Source: Phytophthora colocasiae (Eukaryota; Oomycota; Peronosporomycetes; Peronosporales; Peronosporaceae). Taken from it: a stretch of 64,000 nucleotides of DNA. Positions 33,181-42,978 of the stretch are shown here, piece after piece. The stretch spans positions 62,001 to 126,000 of the forward strand of contig JAGKQI010000097.1 in NCBI GenBank assembly GCA_018806915.1. Direction: 5' to 3'. The notes under the pieces are model-generated. The model did no database searches and was not told the DNA's origin. It saw only the letters and a program-made list of their open reading frames with translations. A program made the position numbers and the translations under genes. Numbering within the stretch: the first letter of the stretch is position 1; every line of letters starts with the position of its first letter.

Positions 33181-34147
33181 ATGGCTGCCAAGTTCTCTAT
33201 GGCCAACACCTCTGGGCTGTTCGACTCTGCAGCGCATGTGGAAGCTTCGGACCGGATGCAGGGGGCAATGGAGGAGCTGAAGATTAAGAATGAACGTCAA
33301 GAGAAGGCTCAAGCGCAGGAAAAGGAGAAACAGGAGAGGGACGAGAAAACCCGGACACGTCGGATCGAAGAGGCACTGGCTGCTAAAGCTCAAAAGGAGG
33401 GAAATAACTCTTATATCAGTAGCAAAAAAGAAGAAGAAGACTTTGACTCGGATGATGAAGCGTTGCTGGATGAATTGGAGGACGATCCAGAGCTAGAACG
33501 GTCTCTTTACAATTCATGATACATTGGAGTTAACCCTTGTAACTGATGTTGTCTGTGGATTATATAGGATACGAGCTGCCAGATTGAAGCAATTGAAGAA
33601 CGAGTACGAAGAGAAGCAGATACTCATGGCTAAGGGCCATGGAGAGTACCGTGAAATCACTCAGGACGAGTTCTTGAAGGAAGTAACTGGTAGTCCATTG
33701 GTAGCGGTGCACTTTTACCATCGAGACTTCGAACGTTGCAAGATCATGGACTTCCATCTGGCGAAATTGGCTCGTAGTCATATCGAGTGTAAATTCCTCA
33801 AGTTGAACGCGGAGAAGGCTCCGTTTTTCGTGGAGAAGTTGGCGATTCGAGTTTTGCCGACCGTCGTGTGTTTCAAGGATGGGGTGGCGTTCCCTGAGAG
33901 GGTTATTGGGTTCGACGGACTCACAGACAATGATGAAGAAGCTGAACTTGCTAACTTCGGGAGCCGAACGAACCACCATGCGACATCGAGCGACAATTTT
34001 CCAACCGCTGCCGTAAGTGTTGAGAGTATTTTCCATCCGGTTACCGTTCGACTAATTGTTTTCAATTTTTTTTTAACTGTGTAGCTCGCCAACAAAATGG
34101 TGGAGATTGGTGCCATTCGCGAAAAAAATGGAGGTGATGACGAGTAG
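33181..34147 (+). CDS. TXNDC9: Thioredoxin domain-containing protein 9 / phosducin-like
   Basis: Exons are 33181-33500, 33568-34012 and 34085-34147, with GT-AG introns of 67 and 72 bp, giving 275 residues. The N-terminal 110 residues are charged and helical with an acidic DSDDEALLDELEDDPELER segment. The thioredoxin-like domain contains LMAKGHGEYREITQDEFLKE, VAVHFYHRDFERCKIMDFHL and FLKLNAEKAPFFVEKLAIRV, then LPTVVCFKDG. GHGEYREI, FERCKIMDxHL and the cis-Pro VLPT are hallmarks of TXNDC9. The CxxC motif is reduced to a single Cys, as in the family. In animals and yeast, TXNDC9/Plp1 bind the CCT chaperonin and modulate actin and tubulin folding; the same cytosolic role is likely here. The C-terminal tail ends GGDDE. 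Confidence 0.92.
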
Positions 34148-34277
34148 GAGTGTCCCTAACGAAAAACAATCAATCAACACGGAAACTACCATTGGTTGGA
34201 AAATTCTTTAGGTTTCCAAGGATTCTCTCGGACCGTAATCTCGTTCTTCATTTCAGAATTTGCTGCCTCGAGCTAAG

Positions 34278-36149
34278 ATGGTGAAGCTCTCCTGCGCGAT
34301 CGTTGGCTGGTCGATGTGTGTGTTTCCTGTGAATGTCAGCGCTGATCAGTCGGTAGGAGATTTGAAGAGGGCGGTCAAAGCGAAGAAAAAGTTCCAGTTC
34401 TCTGCCGATGAGCTACAACTCTACCTGGCGAAGAAAGAGGACGGTGTGTGGCTAACTCGAGATGAAGTTACAACTGTACGTGATGATCTCGTACTCCAAC
34501 GCTTTAAGCTGATGGAATCCCTGAACTTTGGAGATGATTTCCAACCGGATCAATGTCAAGTCCACGTGCTTATTGTGCTTCCGAAGGTTGTGCCAACGAT
34601 TGAAGATAGATTTCGTCACAATTTCCACGTCTCAATTGACTTTTCCGACGATGGTGGAGTACCTACGACATTCCGAACAGAGCGGAAGGACTCTGTCGCT
34701 GCAATTGCAAGCCTTTTGGACCGTTTACCACTCATCTATGTCCGTGCTCCCCCTTTATCCGGAAAGACCGCCATGTGCCAGTTGCTATACAACTACTTGA
34801 TTCAATGCAAGCCTGACACCCTGGTTGCTTACGTGTCTGCCAAATTGATGCCCCATCCTGTCGATTTTTATGAGTACTTTAAGTTGATCTACAATTGTGA
34901 CTTTCAAACCTTCTGTGCCTTCAAGAGCGATCGAGTGGTGTTGATTGACGAAGCAGAATTGACATTGGACGATATATTGCTGTGGCGAGGATATATTAAA
35001 AACACACTGGAGGGATTTTTCCCTGGCTTGCGCTTCGTTCTCTTCTCATCCTGCGGCAGTCTTCATTTTTTCTGGAAAGATGGAACCCAAGTGGTGATTC
35101 CTTTAGAGAATGTAGTTAGTTTAAAAGCTAATACGTGGCCATCGATGCCAGGCCTGCCGTCTATGCCTGGTCTACAGCTCTCACGTGTGGAGATGGACGA
35201 ATTGATTGCAACTAGTCTTGCAGCAATTGTCCCTGATCTCATTTGGATCTTGTGTTCGGGTCATATCGGAATCACTCGAGCAATTGTCGACTTTTTGCAT
35301 TGGAAATTTGGTCCAGTTTGGTCCGATCCTGAGGATGCTGAGGAGATTGAGATCGAACTTCGCTCTGGTGGGATATTGCAATATATTGCATCCAATTGTC
35401 GGGGTATTCCAACTGCGGAGGCTTTCGAGCGGGAAATAACTTCGAATGGTATTCCAGAGGAGACAGCAGAGAAAATGAGAGAAATCATGAATGAAGTTGC
35501 TTCTGGCAAGGTTATCATATCTGATGATTTGAAAGCTGTTTCTGCTGTGGAATTGTTGACCAAGTTCGGTTTTTTATATGAAGATGCGACCCAGTTCTAT
35601 GAACTTCGTGGTATGCAGCTCCAGTTCGCTTCCAGTATGCACCTCAAGGTCTGGTTACATTCAAATCGAACGGATCCAATTGGAGAAATGGTATCAGATA
35701 CTTCTCATAATGATTTTGTAGTCGCTTGTATCCAGCGACTGAGTACTTCTCGGCTACAGAAAATTGCCACTCAAAAAGCTACTGAAGTGATGGAACACCA
35801 ATTCCAAATGGCGTTGTATGACGCCACAACGTCATGCTTAGAGCGAGAAGTGGTGGTTACCCCTGAATGGCGAACGAACGATGGCCAAGGATTCCTTGAT
35901 TTGATTGTAAGTGGACCGAGTATCCTTTGGTATTGGGAATTGCTTGTGAGTAGCACACTCTATGGGGCTGCAATTGAGAATTCGAAAATCCGATACGCGC
36001 TGATCGATTTCCAGAATAAAAGCGACCAGGAGCAGGAGGAGTATGAGACTTATCATTTTCTGTATGTGACTTTTAAAGGTTCCTACACCGAAGCGCTGGT
36101 TTCCAGCCCTGACAAGGACGGTTTTATGGCTGTCCCGTTACGGGACTGA
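34278..36149 (+). CDS. Crinkler (CRN) effector with NTPase and nuclease-like C-terminus (CRN-1)
   Basis: 623 residues, intronless. The start is ATG 34278, because MVKLSCAIVG matches the usual MVKLxCAIVG start of Crinklers; an ATG six codons upstream is probably leader. The N-terminal Crinkler module has LQLYLAK at 46-52 (variant of LxLFLAK) and HVLIVLP at 96-102, the boundary after which effector domains begin. Next is a P-loop NTPase with Walker A APPLSGKT (about 157-164) and Walker B VVLIDEAE (about 220-227). The last 100 residues have WRTNDGQGFLDLIV and WYWELLVSS, resembling the restriction-endonuclease-like fold known at the end of many CRNs, although the expected lysine after the Glu is not evident. 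CRNs are delivered into host plant cells and act mostly in the nucleus. There is no classic signal peptide, which is common in the family. Confidence 0.87.
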   Translation: MVKLSCAIVGWSMCVFPVNVSADQSVGDLKRAVKAKKKFQFSADELQLYLAKKEDGVWLTRDEVTTVRDDLVLQRFKLMESLNFGDDFQPDQCQVHVLIVLPKVVPTIEDRFRHNFHVSIDFSDDGGVPTTFRTERKDSVAAIASLLDRLPLIYVRAPPLSGKTAMCQLLYNYLIQCKPDTLVAYVSAKLMPHPVDFYEYFKLIYNCDFQTFCAFKSDRVVLIDEAELTLDDILLWRGYIKNTLEGFFPGLRFVLFSSCGSLHFFWKDGTQVVIPLENVVSLKANTWPSMPGLPSMPGLQLSRVEMDELIATSLAAIVPDLIWILCSGHIGITRAIVDFLHWKFGPVWSDPEDAEEIEIELRSGGILQYIASNCRGIPTAEAFEREITSNGIPEETAEKMREIMNEVASGKVIISDDLKAVSAVELLTKFGFLYEDATQFYELRGMQLQFASSMHLKVWLHSNRTDPIGEMVSDTSHNDFVVACIQRLSTSRLQKIATQKATEVMEHQFQMALYDATTSCLEREVVVTPEWRTNDGQGFLDLIVSGPSILWYWELLVSSTLYGAAIENSKIRYALIDFQNKSDQEQEEYETYHFLYVTFKGSYTEALVSSPDKDGFMAVPLRD

Positions 36150-36347
36150 TGAATATCTTCATAAGACAGAACTTGGCTTAAAAAAACTCGTATTCTTTTT
36201 GGTAAGATATATATTGCGTTACAACTTCCTGTTGGAAGAGAACTCTAGTATCCATTCCAGAAAAGCTAGGATATATCCTATGACAAACTACAGATCACCA
36301 TGATTGGCTAATCCCATCTATATCAATAGATTAGCCATTTGAAATTC

Positions 36348-37808
36348 ATGCGAGTTCTGCTGCTCGCCCTTCTTCTTCTCCCGCTCGTCATGGGCAAAAG
36401 CGGCTTCGAGTCGACCATGGGCATCGTGGAGACTAATCGCTCTGTTAATTTGGACCCAAGCGTGCAGCATATTCCCCTCAATCCATGGCAGAATGATCTG
36501 CGGCCTCCACCTCCACGTGTTCCAGATGATCCCAAGCTCTTCGTGGGTCTTTCAGTCTTCAGGGACGGTTATCGTTGTGCTAAAACCCTGTTCACCGGCT
36601 TCAAACGGGCAATAACACCCAGTAAAATCGTCTTTGGTGTCGTTGACCAAGTGTACCCATCAGATCAAAAATGCCTTGACGAATATTGCAAAATGGCTAC
36701 ATTGGAGTGGCCCGAGCAAGGTGAATGTCCTTTTAAGGACCAAATTCGCGTGGACGAACGATCTGCTTATGCGTCCAGAGGCCCCACATTGGCACGGCAT
36801 CAGCAGCAGAAATTGATCCAGAACGAAGATTTTTGTCTCCAATTGGACGGCCATAGCATTTTTACCAATGGGTGGGATGAACATTTACTACAGGAATGGA
36901 AAGGTATTGGCAACGAAATGGCAGTTTTAACCACGTACATTCACCATATCCATAACTTTGTGGCGGAAAATGGAGACAATGCAGCACCGAAAAATCTACA
37001 GATGCCGCATTTGTGTACGACAGAAAGAGGTGGGAATGGACTGGTACGAACTGTGGGCGCTAGTATGATCGGAGGTTCGAAGATTCCGCAGTTGGAAGCA
37101 CTTTGGGGAGCGGGCTTTTCATACAGCAAATGTCATGCGGAGAAACGAGTTCCTGTAGACTCGTATACGTTGTGGATGTTTGATGGTGAAGAGTTTTTGA
37201 GAGCTTCGAGGCTCTGGACACATGGATACGACATGTATTCACCTAGTAAACTTGGTTCTGTAGTGTATCACAATTACACTTCGGTACCTGCAAGGTTTGA
37301 AGGGATCCCAGTGGACCAGAAGATTAAGGACAAGGAGGAAGAGATGGGGATTAACCGGTTTAAGGTCTTGGTGGGGCAGCCATTTGAAGGTCGAGTGAGT
37401 ACCATGGAATTGGACAAGTTTGGTTTTGGTACTGTACGTTCCTTCCAACAGTATTTGGAGTTTTCAGGAGTGACTTTTGAAAAGGGCAAGAAAGATGAGG
37501 AATCGTGTGAACAGCGACATTGGGTACCGTACACGAATGCGACTGAAGTGGAGGACATTGTGGGTGGAGGATGGAAACTCTACAGCACTGCAAAAGAAGA
37601 AGTTACTGTGGAGAATGAAGGGAATACTATTGGACAACTTCGACAGCAAGCACCGAGTGTTTCAGTGGACGCTTTCCAGTTACCGGTACATGTATCCATC
37701 TTGATCATTGTAGCTGTTGTGCTGTTCGTCGGCCTCTCCAACGACCGAGTTTCTCGTGATATCCGTCGTCGTTGCCGTCCTAAAGCAAGTGTGAACTTAA
37801 AACAGTAG
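36348..37808 (+). CDS. GlcNAc-type glycosyltransferase, membrane anchored
   Basis: 486 residues from ATG 36348; the frame is open slightly upstream but lacks ATG. Residues 1-16 (MRVLLLALLLLPLVMG) are a signal peptide. The body matches the Skp1 GlcNAc-transferase-like family (Pfam GlcNAc, GT60): LFVGLSVFRDGYRCAKTLFT at the start of the domain, SARGPTLARHQQQ-like YASRGPTLARHQQQ at about 141-154, and FCLQLDGHSIFTNGWDEHL at 162-180, whose DGH is the metal-binding DxD equivalent. A transmembrane helix near 439-458 (VHVSILIIVAVVLFVGLS) is followed by a basic tail (RRRCRPK). The signal peptide and C-terminal anchor place the catalytic domain in the secretory lumen or at the cell surface, unlike the cytosolic Skp1 enzyme. 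The acceptor is unknown. Confidence 0.8.
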   Translation: MRVLLLALLLLPLVMGKSGFESTMGIVETNRSVNLDPSVQHIPLNPWQNDLRPPPPRVPDDPKLFVGLSVFRDGYRCAKTLFTGFKRAITPSKIVFGVVDQVYPSDQKCLDEYCKMATLEWPEQGECPFKDQIRVDERSAYASRGPTLARHQQQKLIQNEDFCLQLDGHSIFTNGWDEHLLQEWKGIGNEMAVLTTYIHHIHNFVAENGDNAAPKNLQMPHLCTTERGGNGLVRTVGASMIGGSKIPQLEALWGAGFSYSKCHAEKRVPVDSYTLWMFDGEEFLRASRLWTHGYDMYSPSKLGSVVYHNYTSVPARFEGIPVDQKIKDKEEEMGINRFKVLVGQPFEGRVSTMELDKFGFGTVRSFQQYLEFSGVTFEKGKKDEESCEQRHWVPYTNATEVEDIVGGGWKLYSTAKEEVTVENEGNTIGQLRQQAPSVSVDAFQLPVHVSILIIVAVVLFVGLSNDRVSRDIRRRCRPKASVNLKQ

Positions 37809-37826
37809 GTTCGATGAAGTGTATGT

Positions 37827-38249
37827 CTATTCAATCTGAATATCACTTGATGTAGTAATTATGGAGTCAAGTGGTGGCGGAGCCCTCCACGGAAGACCCT
37901 TCCACGGTGAATCCTGTACTGAGGCCTCGTTAGCAACTGTTAGCGTACTCGTCCAGTCTTCTGCGGTATCGTCAGGAAATACACAGCTCCAGGTCGATTC
38001 TGCATTAACGACACACTCTGCATCCACTGGAGCGACACAAATCGAGCCGTTGTACGACGGAAGAGTTGAATTGCAGTCTGCAATAGCAATGTCACCTTTC
38101 AAAGGACACCCAGTTCCCTTCGGTAGATCGCCAAAGCCTTCACAAATTGGTTCTCGAGCGTGATAAGTCGCATCGTAAAGTACTGAAACATTGAAATCTG
38201 CAGCAACCCCATTTACAACCATGAAAACTGCGGCTCCCAGCTTGGACAT
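37827..38249 (-). CDS. Small secreted cysteine-rich protein
   Basis: 140 residues from ATG 38249. Upstream in-frame codons (to 38336) would put a basic stretch before the signal, so this Met is preferred. Residues 1-17 (MSKLGAAVFMVVNGVAA) are a signal peptide with an AxA cleavage site. The mature part has six cysteines (CEGFG, GCPLKG, DCNST, SICVAP, ECVV, WSCVF), suggesting three disulfides, and two N-glycosylation sites. No named family is recognised. The size and Cys content fit an apoplastic effector or wall protein. It ends 19 bp from the convergent glycosyltransferase stop. Confidence 0.72.
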   Translation of the reverse strand: MSKLGAAVFMVVNGVAADFNVSVLYDATYHAREPICEGFGDLPKGTGCPLKGDIAIADCNSTLPSYNGSICVAPVDAECVVNAESTWSCVFPDDTAEDWTSTLTVANEASVQDSPWKGLPWRAPPPLDSIITTSSDIQIE

Positions 38250-38471
38250 TGTTCTTCTCTTGGATAATTGCGAACTGACAGAACGGAAGAAACTCAGACG
38301 TAGCCGTTTCCAGAGAATCTGGAAGATATATAACACGCCTCCTCATTAGGGACAGCCCCATGAAGACCAGCCGACGTTTCATCGAAAGAGTTATATATTG
38401 TACCGTATTACCTAGTAGCCACGAGGACGAAGGCTCAAGAATAGCTTTTGTATTATCAAGCTCACAAGTCA

Positions 38472-40331
38472 ATGGATCTCGTCATGAGCAATGGGAATCC
38501 TGTTGAAGGAGAATCTCCAAGGGAAAATGCTGGTGAAGTCGTGCCTTTAACCCATTCAATCCTATCCAAAGCTGTGTTGGATGCAATTAGCGCCACCGAT
38601 TCCAAGTTGGCATTTGATATGATGCTAGTGAACGAGCACTTGATAACTCAAGACGCTGCCAACTGTTCGTTGAAAGAAGAAGTTTCTTTTCTCAAGGAGA
38701 CGTTAGCTAAACAGACCAAGGAGCAGAGTGACATGTACCACTATTTCCATGAGAAAACTGACGAGCACATGGCTCGAATCGCAGAATTGGAGAAGGATCT
38801 GGCTGAAGTTCAAGAAGAAAAAGAGAAAATTCTCGTTTCATCGCAAGAAGTACTCGAAAACGAACAGAGTGAACGAGCTGCAGAGCAGAAAAAAGCGCAA
38901 GAGGAACTGGCTGTTGTCAAAGAAGAACTACGACTGGTTCATGCTTTTGCAGCGGCGAAACGCGAAATGGAAGCGTATATTCGAACTCTCGAGACGAAAA
39001 TCGACGCTCAACGTGCCGTTTTCCAGACGAAAATGCAAGATTTGGAGAGGAATAATCTATTGGAGCAAGCCCGCGCCAAACAGGAGCTTCTCGGACGGAT
39101 GCAAGCTGCTAAGGCGGAGCTGATGCTACGTACTAACGACCAAGTGGCATCTTCCACTCAACGTACTTTACTGGAGAACGAGCATTTTACGCAAGAATTG
39201 GCCTTCCAGAGTCGAGAAACGGAGAAATTAATTGAACGTTTGGACGAAGCGCAGCAGGAATTGGTGAAAGTGAGAGCGCAGAACAAAGTTCTCGAGTCTA
39301 ATGAACAGTTGATGGCCAAGAAGAATCGGTATTACCAGAAAATACTGGCGAAACTGCAGTCCAAGACAGCGGAGAATGATGCAACCGTTCAACTTCAGAT
39401 CCGATCACCCATCGAGAACAATGAAGAAGACAAGAAAGTGACGTTTTCCCTACCTGAAACCACGAGTGGATCAGTATTTGAAGATGGAAAACGTCTGGAA
39501 ACTGAACGTCAACTTCAACGGGCACTTGAATGGCTCCGTGTGTTTCAAAAAGAACGACAATTCATATTGGCGCAGCAAGATGAAGTGATTCAGTTCTTGT
39601 ATCGCTCCCTTGATGAAGCGGCCGAGGCTCAGCGTCGTAAAAGATCAGATACTTCGATGGAGACAACTACACATACCGAAGATACCGATATTGTCAATCA
39701 ACGTGTGGAAGAGCTGCTTCAATTTGCGCCTGGAACGACAACAATGGACGCTTTTGGACGGCGAGTTCTCGTGTCTCGACCAGCCTTAGACGAATTATCA
39801 TCCGAAGATGCCCATGAAGTGCTTTTGTTTCTATTAGAGAAGCTTCACCACTACCAAGTTCGGATCGCAACCGTCTTTCCAAATGGATGTCAAAATTCAG
39901 GTTCAAGTGCTACGAAACAAATGTTGGAGCGACAACTTGGTGTGGAGCTGCCTCCAATTGCCAATTCCACCCCAAGTCCATCCTCAATTAGGCAAAAGCG
40001 TGGAGTTTTCAGTCACGTTGCGGCGGCAGTGGATGCCGGTAATACCGAGTGGTTAAAGGCCAAAGCTTCCGTTCACCCACAGCCTCAGCCATTGAATCCT
40101 CAACTCCTCGCGATGGCTACGAACCAATTCAACTTTACGACTCAAAGTCCAGTGAAAAGACGATATCAACCGGTTTCTGTTGGGAAAAATACTGTTGTTT
40201 CACCTCCACGTAGAACGCAGACGCAAATTCAACCGTTAATCCCGTGGAGCAAGAGCGAAGAGCTGATGCCATGGGCCAATACTGCGTCGGCAGCTTCGAT
40301 TACAAACTGGGATCCGTCAAATACAGGTTAA
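38472..40331 (+). CDS. Long coiled-coil protein, possible basal-body/axoneme component
   Basis: 619 residues from ATG 38472, intronless. Residues about 50-310 form a near-continuous coiled coil rich in Glu, Lys and Gln (for example HMARIAELEKDLAEVQEEKE and LIERLDEAQQELVKVRAQNK). There is a second helix near 350-390 (ERQLQRALEWLRVFQKERQF), a short globular stretch SEDAHEVLLFLLEKLHHYQV near 460, and a basic, Pro/Gln-rich tail. The layout resembles BBOF1/CFAP157-type ciliary coiled-coil proteins, which would suit an oomycete with flagellate zoospores, but coiled coils align easily by chance. Treat the function as a suggestion only. The gene itself is well supported by its length and clean frame. 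Confidence 0.8.
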   Translation: MDLVMSNGNPVEGESPRENAGEVVPLTHSILSKAVLDAISATDSKLAFDMMLVNEHLITQDAANCSLKEEVSFLKETLAKQTKEQSDMYHYFHEKTDEHMARIAELEKDLAEVQEEKEKILVSSQEVLENEQSERAAEQKKAQEELAVVKEELRLVHAFAAAKREMEAYIRTLETKIDAQRAVFQTKMQDLERNNLLEQARAKQELLGRMQAAKAELMLRTNDQVASSTQRTLLENEHFTQELAFQSRETEKLIERLDEAQQELVKVRAQNKVLESNEQLMAKKNRYYQKILAKLQSKTAENDATVQLQIRSPIENNEEDKKVTFSLPETTSGSVFEDGKRLETERQLQRALEWLRVFQKERQFILAQQDEVIQFLYRSLDEAAEAQRRKRSDTSMETTTHTEDTDIVNQRVEELLQFAPGTTTMDAFGRRVLVSRPALDELSSEDAHEVLLFLLEKLHHYQVRIATVFPNGCQNSGSSATKQMLERQLGVELPPIANSTPSPSSIRQKRGVFSHVAAAVDAGNTEWLKAKASVHPQPQPLNPQLLAMATNQFNFTTQSPVKRRYQPVSVGKNTVVSPPRRTQTQIQPLIPWSKSEELMPWANTASAASITNWDPSNTG

Positions 40332-40384
40332 TTAAAAGTTGCACAATGTAATTGGTTAAATGAATGAACTCCACACATCAACCC

Positions 40385-40815
40385 CTACGCGTAGTTCGTG
40401 TTAGTTGCAACCATAAACTTTATTGTAGCCATCTCACGTAGATGCCCGAATTCAGCAGCTCCATCCATTGCATTGGTAGTGCAGTCTTCCTTGCGGTGTT
40501 TGTGTAGGCATTTCACAACGTTAATATGACCCAACTTGGCTGCTTGGTCCATTTCTTTGACCATGCATCCTTCAGAACGATGATAATGAAGCCATTTCAC
40601 AACTTCCAAGTGGCCCATGATGAGCTGCTAAATCAATAGCCAATGTTGTGAATTTCAGCAATGGGTCAGAAATCGAAGCCCATTAAGTCATTGCAGCCTT
40701 GTGGTCTCTTGAATTCCGTCATGACGCAATCCAAAACTTCAAAGACGCAAGGATGGACACTAGTAATGTCAACAAGGTCATGTAGTGCAAAATTGCGATC
40801 TGTTAAAAGAGTTTT
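40385..40815 (-). pseudogene. Ankyrin-repeat gene remnant (oomycete GHLEVVKWL type)
   Basis: Reading leftward, LHDLVDITSVHPCVFEVLDC and VMTEFKRPQGCNDLMG lead into DPLLKFTTLAIDLAAHHG and then HLEVVKWLHYHRSEGC and HINVVKCLHKHRKEDC. Each join is a one-base frameshift (near 40667 and, through an extra G, near 40617). The GHLEVVKWLH units are the common oomycete ankyrin type, unlike the ankyrin genes at 18-32 kb. It lacks an ATG and runs directly up to the stop of CRN-2 on the same strand, with a good 3' splice site (TTTTAACAG at about 40800) at its left-out start. Confidence 0.7.
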
Positions 40816-40875
40816 GGATTGATATGCAGTTAAGTAAAACCAACTACAAGCGCACTTCGAAAAAGAAGGGTCCAC

Positions 40876-42978
40876 TTACATGGCATCATCTGCTTTCGTT
40901 GCTTCCATGGCACCCACCTTTCGTTTCCTACGGATGGACTGGTACTTCGAAGGCTCCCGCACTTTGATAGGCACGTAGTTCGTTGGACCATCGGCACCGA
41001 GGGCAAACGCAGCCTCTTGGTAGTACCCTACAAAAACTTTGCACTCCGCTTTCGCTGCTAGAACTTCAGGTCGTGGACCCAGGACAAACTTTTGGCACGA
41101 TTCCTTATCTGGACAGACAGCAATATAAATCGGAGCGTCAGTGTCTCCAGCATTCTTCACATCGTCCGGAAAGAAGATCTTGTTCATCTCGTTCAACTGC
41201 TTGCCATCAATCGCATGTTCGCGTGCGATGGTAAACTGAAGATAAGCGACGTTGCTCTTTCTCCCGGATGTCGGCGCAAGCTTCACGATGCTGTCAATGT
41301 TCGGGAAGTTATCGCAGTCCGGATACCAGTACGTGTACCTGTCATCGTCTCTCCACTCGGTCAAAGGTTTCACGTAATCTTTTGGTTTTCCGCTGCAAAA
41401 TGAAAGGCGATGACTCAAAGCCAAGTGCTTCAAGCTGAAATGCCGCGGTTGGTCTGGTTTCATTAGCGCTGGCAAATCATATTCCGACTTGAAGAGCGTC
41501 AACCTGTTCTCGCCCGCCAGGCGATGCAGATAGATCTCGAAAGCACAGCCAGCCAGCGAACCATATCCAGCATTTTCTGCCCACGTATAAATCCGAAGCA
41601 GACGCTCAGCACTAAGCCTCACTGACAGGCCAGAAACAGCATATTGGGAGTCAACCATCACTTTCCAATGCCGTCTGCTGAGGTAGTGATACCGGTTAGT
41701 CGGATCCTCGATAAATGTGCGACGCAAACGATCAACTTGTGATCTATCCGTAAACGTACTGGACTTGGTGGACAGTAATTTCGAGTCATTCAGTACAGCA
41801 CTGACAGCATTGTCCATGACACGGCGGATGTGCTCGCATGTAGCGAGTGTAAACTCCCGTACGCTTCCTCCAGAGTAGTGAAACCGCTCTTCCATGTCCT
41901 CAATGGAAAAGTTGTAAATGTGATTCCCCATTAATAAAAGATCCTTCTTCGACCAGCTGGGCAACAGACAGCAATACGCGTCAGCTTGTTCCTGAGACTT
42001 CAAATCCACTTGCTGTGACGTTGCCAGCATACTGAAAGTTTCCACACCTTCTGGGATATCTTCATACCGAAATCCATCCAACATCAGCCACACATTTGAG
42101 AAACCCTGACGATTCCCGAGATCTTCATAAATGTTCTCCGCACGATCAGATTTACATCTCTCCACTGAGAAATACACGACCTTGTCACCTTCATAGCCCA
42201 GATAAAACAAACAGTTTCGATCCTGCTTTTTGGTCAATCGTCGATACACCAGCACATTCTTCTTGTGCTTCAACACGAGATGGAAGGCCATCACACACAA
42301 CAGAGTCGACTTGCCTATTCCCGGTGAACCAATCAGGATGCTCTTCATATCTGCAAACTCATTGATGTTACCAGGGGAAGATTCTCGAAACCAGCCATCC
42401 AGCAGTATAGACGCGACTTGCTTCTCTTCCAGTCGCCAAAAGAATTCCCCAGTATCCGTGCATCCGCCCAGACTGCTCATGAATGTCCAGATCAAAGGGA
42501 TCTTGTGCACAGTGTCAACTTCCCATTCACCCAGTGTGGTGCATTCCTCAGCGTACTTCTCCGGGTTGATCAATGCAGTTGTTCTGGGGGTTCCAGCATT
42601 AGGTGTAATAAAAGCAGTATACGCTGTTGAAGCAGTGTGCGCTGGCAGCTTCACCAACACGTGAACTTGATTCTGGCACTGTTCAAAACTCTCTCCGAAG
42701 TTCTCAGAGTTGTTCAGAAACAGCAAAGGATTCATTTTCTTAAAACCTTCAAGATCATTGAGGCGTACAGTAGCAGCATCTTCTCCTGTTAGCCACGAAC
42801 CGTGACCGTAGTCTTTCTTTGCCAGGAAGAGCTGCAGATCACCCGCGTCGAGATTCTTTAAGAAGTTCTTATTCCGTTCCCAGATCTCAATCTTCAATCT
42901 GCCCACTGATATCCAAAGGTCAACTCTTACAGCAAACGCATCTCCAGTGTCACCAACAATCAGACAATTGAGAGCCAT
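40876..42978 (-). CDS. Crinkler (CRN) effector with P-loop ATPase (CRN-2)
   Basis: 700 residues from ATG 42978, intronless as read. The N-terminal module has the canonical LQLFLAK at 48-54, SWLTGEDA after it, and HVLVKLP at 106-112. It is followed by a stretch to 160 and an ATPase with Walker A GSPGIGKST (217-225) and a hydrophobic strand ending in Asp (VWLMLDG, about 297-303) as Walker B. The middle is helical. The region around 560-660 (WYPDCDNFPNIDSIVKLAPT and later VAYLQFTIAREHAIDG) is typical of large CRN C-termini. A basic cluster SIRRKRKVG near the end could be a nuclear signal. It is quite different from CRN-1 beyond the N-terminus. The stop codon overlaps a GTAAGT that could serve as a splice donor. 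CRNs act inside host plant cells. Confidence 0.85.
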   Translation of the reverse strand: MALNCLIVGDTGDAFAVRVDLWISVGRLKIEIWERNKNFLKNLDAGDLQLFLAKKDYGHGSWLTGEDAATVRLNDLEGFKKMNPLLFLNNSENFGESFEQCQNQVHVLVKLPAHTASTAYTAFITPNAGTPRTTALINPEKYAEECTTLGEWEVDTVHKIPLIWTFMSSLGGCTDTGEFFWRLEEKQVASILLDGWFRESSPGNINEFADMKSILIGSPGIGKSTLLCVMAFHLVLKHKKNVLVYRRLTKKQDRNCLFYLGYEGDKVVYFSVERCKSDRAENIYEDLGNRQGFSNVWLMLDGFRYEDIPEGVETFSMLATSQQVDLKSQEQADAYCCLLPSWSKKDLLLMGNHIYNFSIEDMEERFHYSGGSVREFTLATCEHIRRVMDNAVSAVLNDSKLLSTKSSTFTDRSQVDRLRRTFIEDPTNRYHYLSRRHWKVMVDSQYAVSGLSVRLSAERLLRIYTWAENAGYGSLAGCAFEIYLHRLAGENRLTLFKSEYDLPALMKPDQPRHFSLKHLALSHRLSFCSGKPKDYVKPLTEWRDDDRYTYWYPDCDNFPNIDSIVKLAPTSGRKSNVAYLQFTIAREHAIDGKQLNEMNKIFFPDDVKNAGDTDAPIYIAVCPDKESCQKFVLGPRPEVLAAKAECKVFVGYYQEAAFALGADGPTNYVPIKVREPSKYQSIRRKRKVGAMEATKADDAM

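Noticed and set aside
38140..38472. Minus frame upstream of the secreted protein as a separate gene
   Set aside because: It overlaps the secreted protein's signal region in another frame and lacks any recognisable domain.
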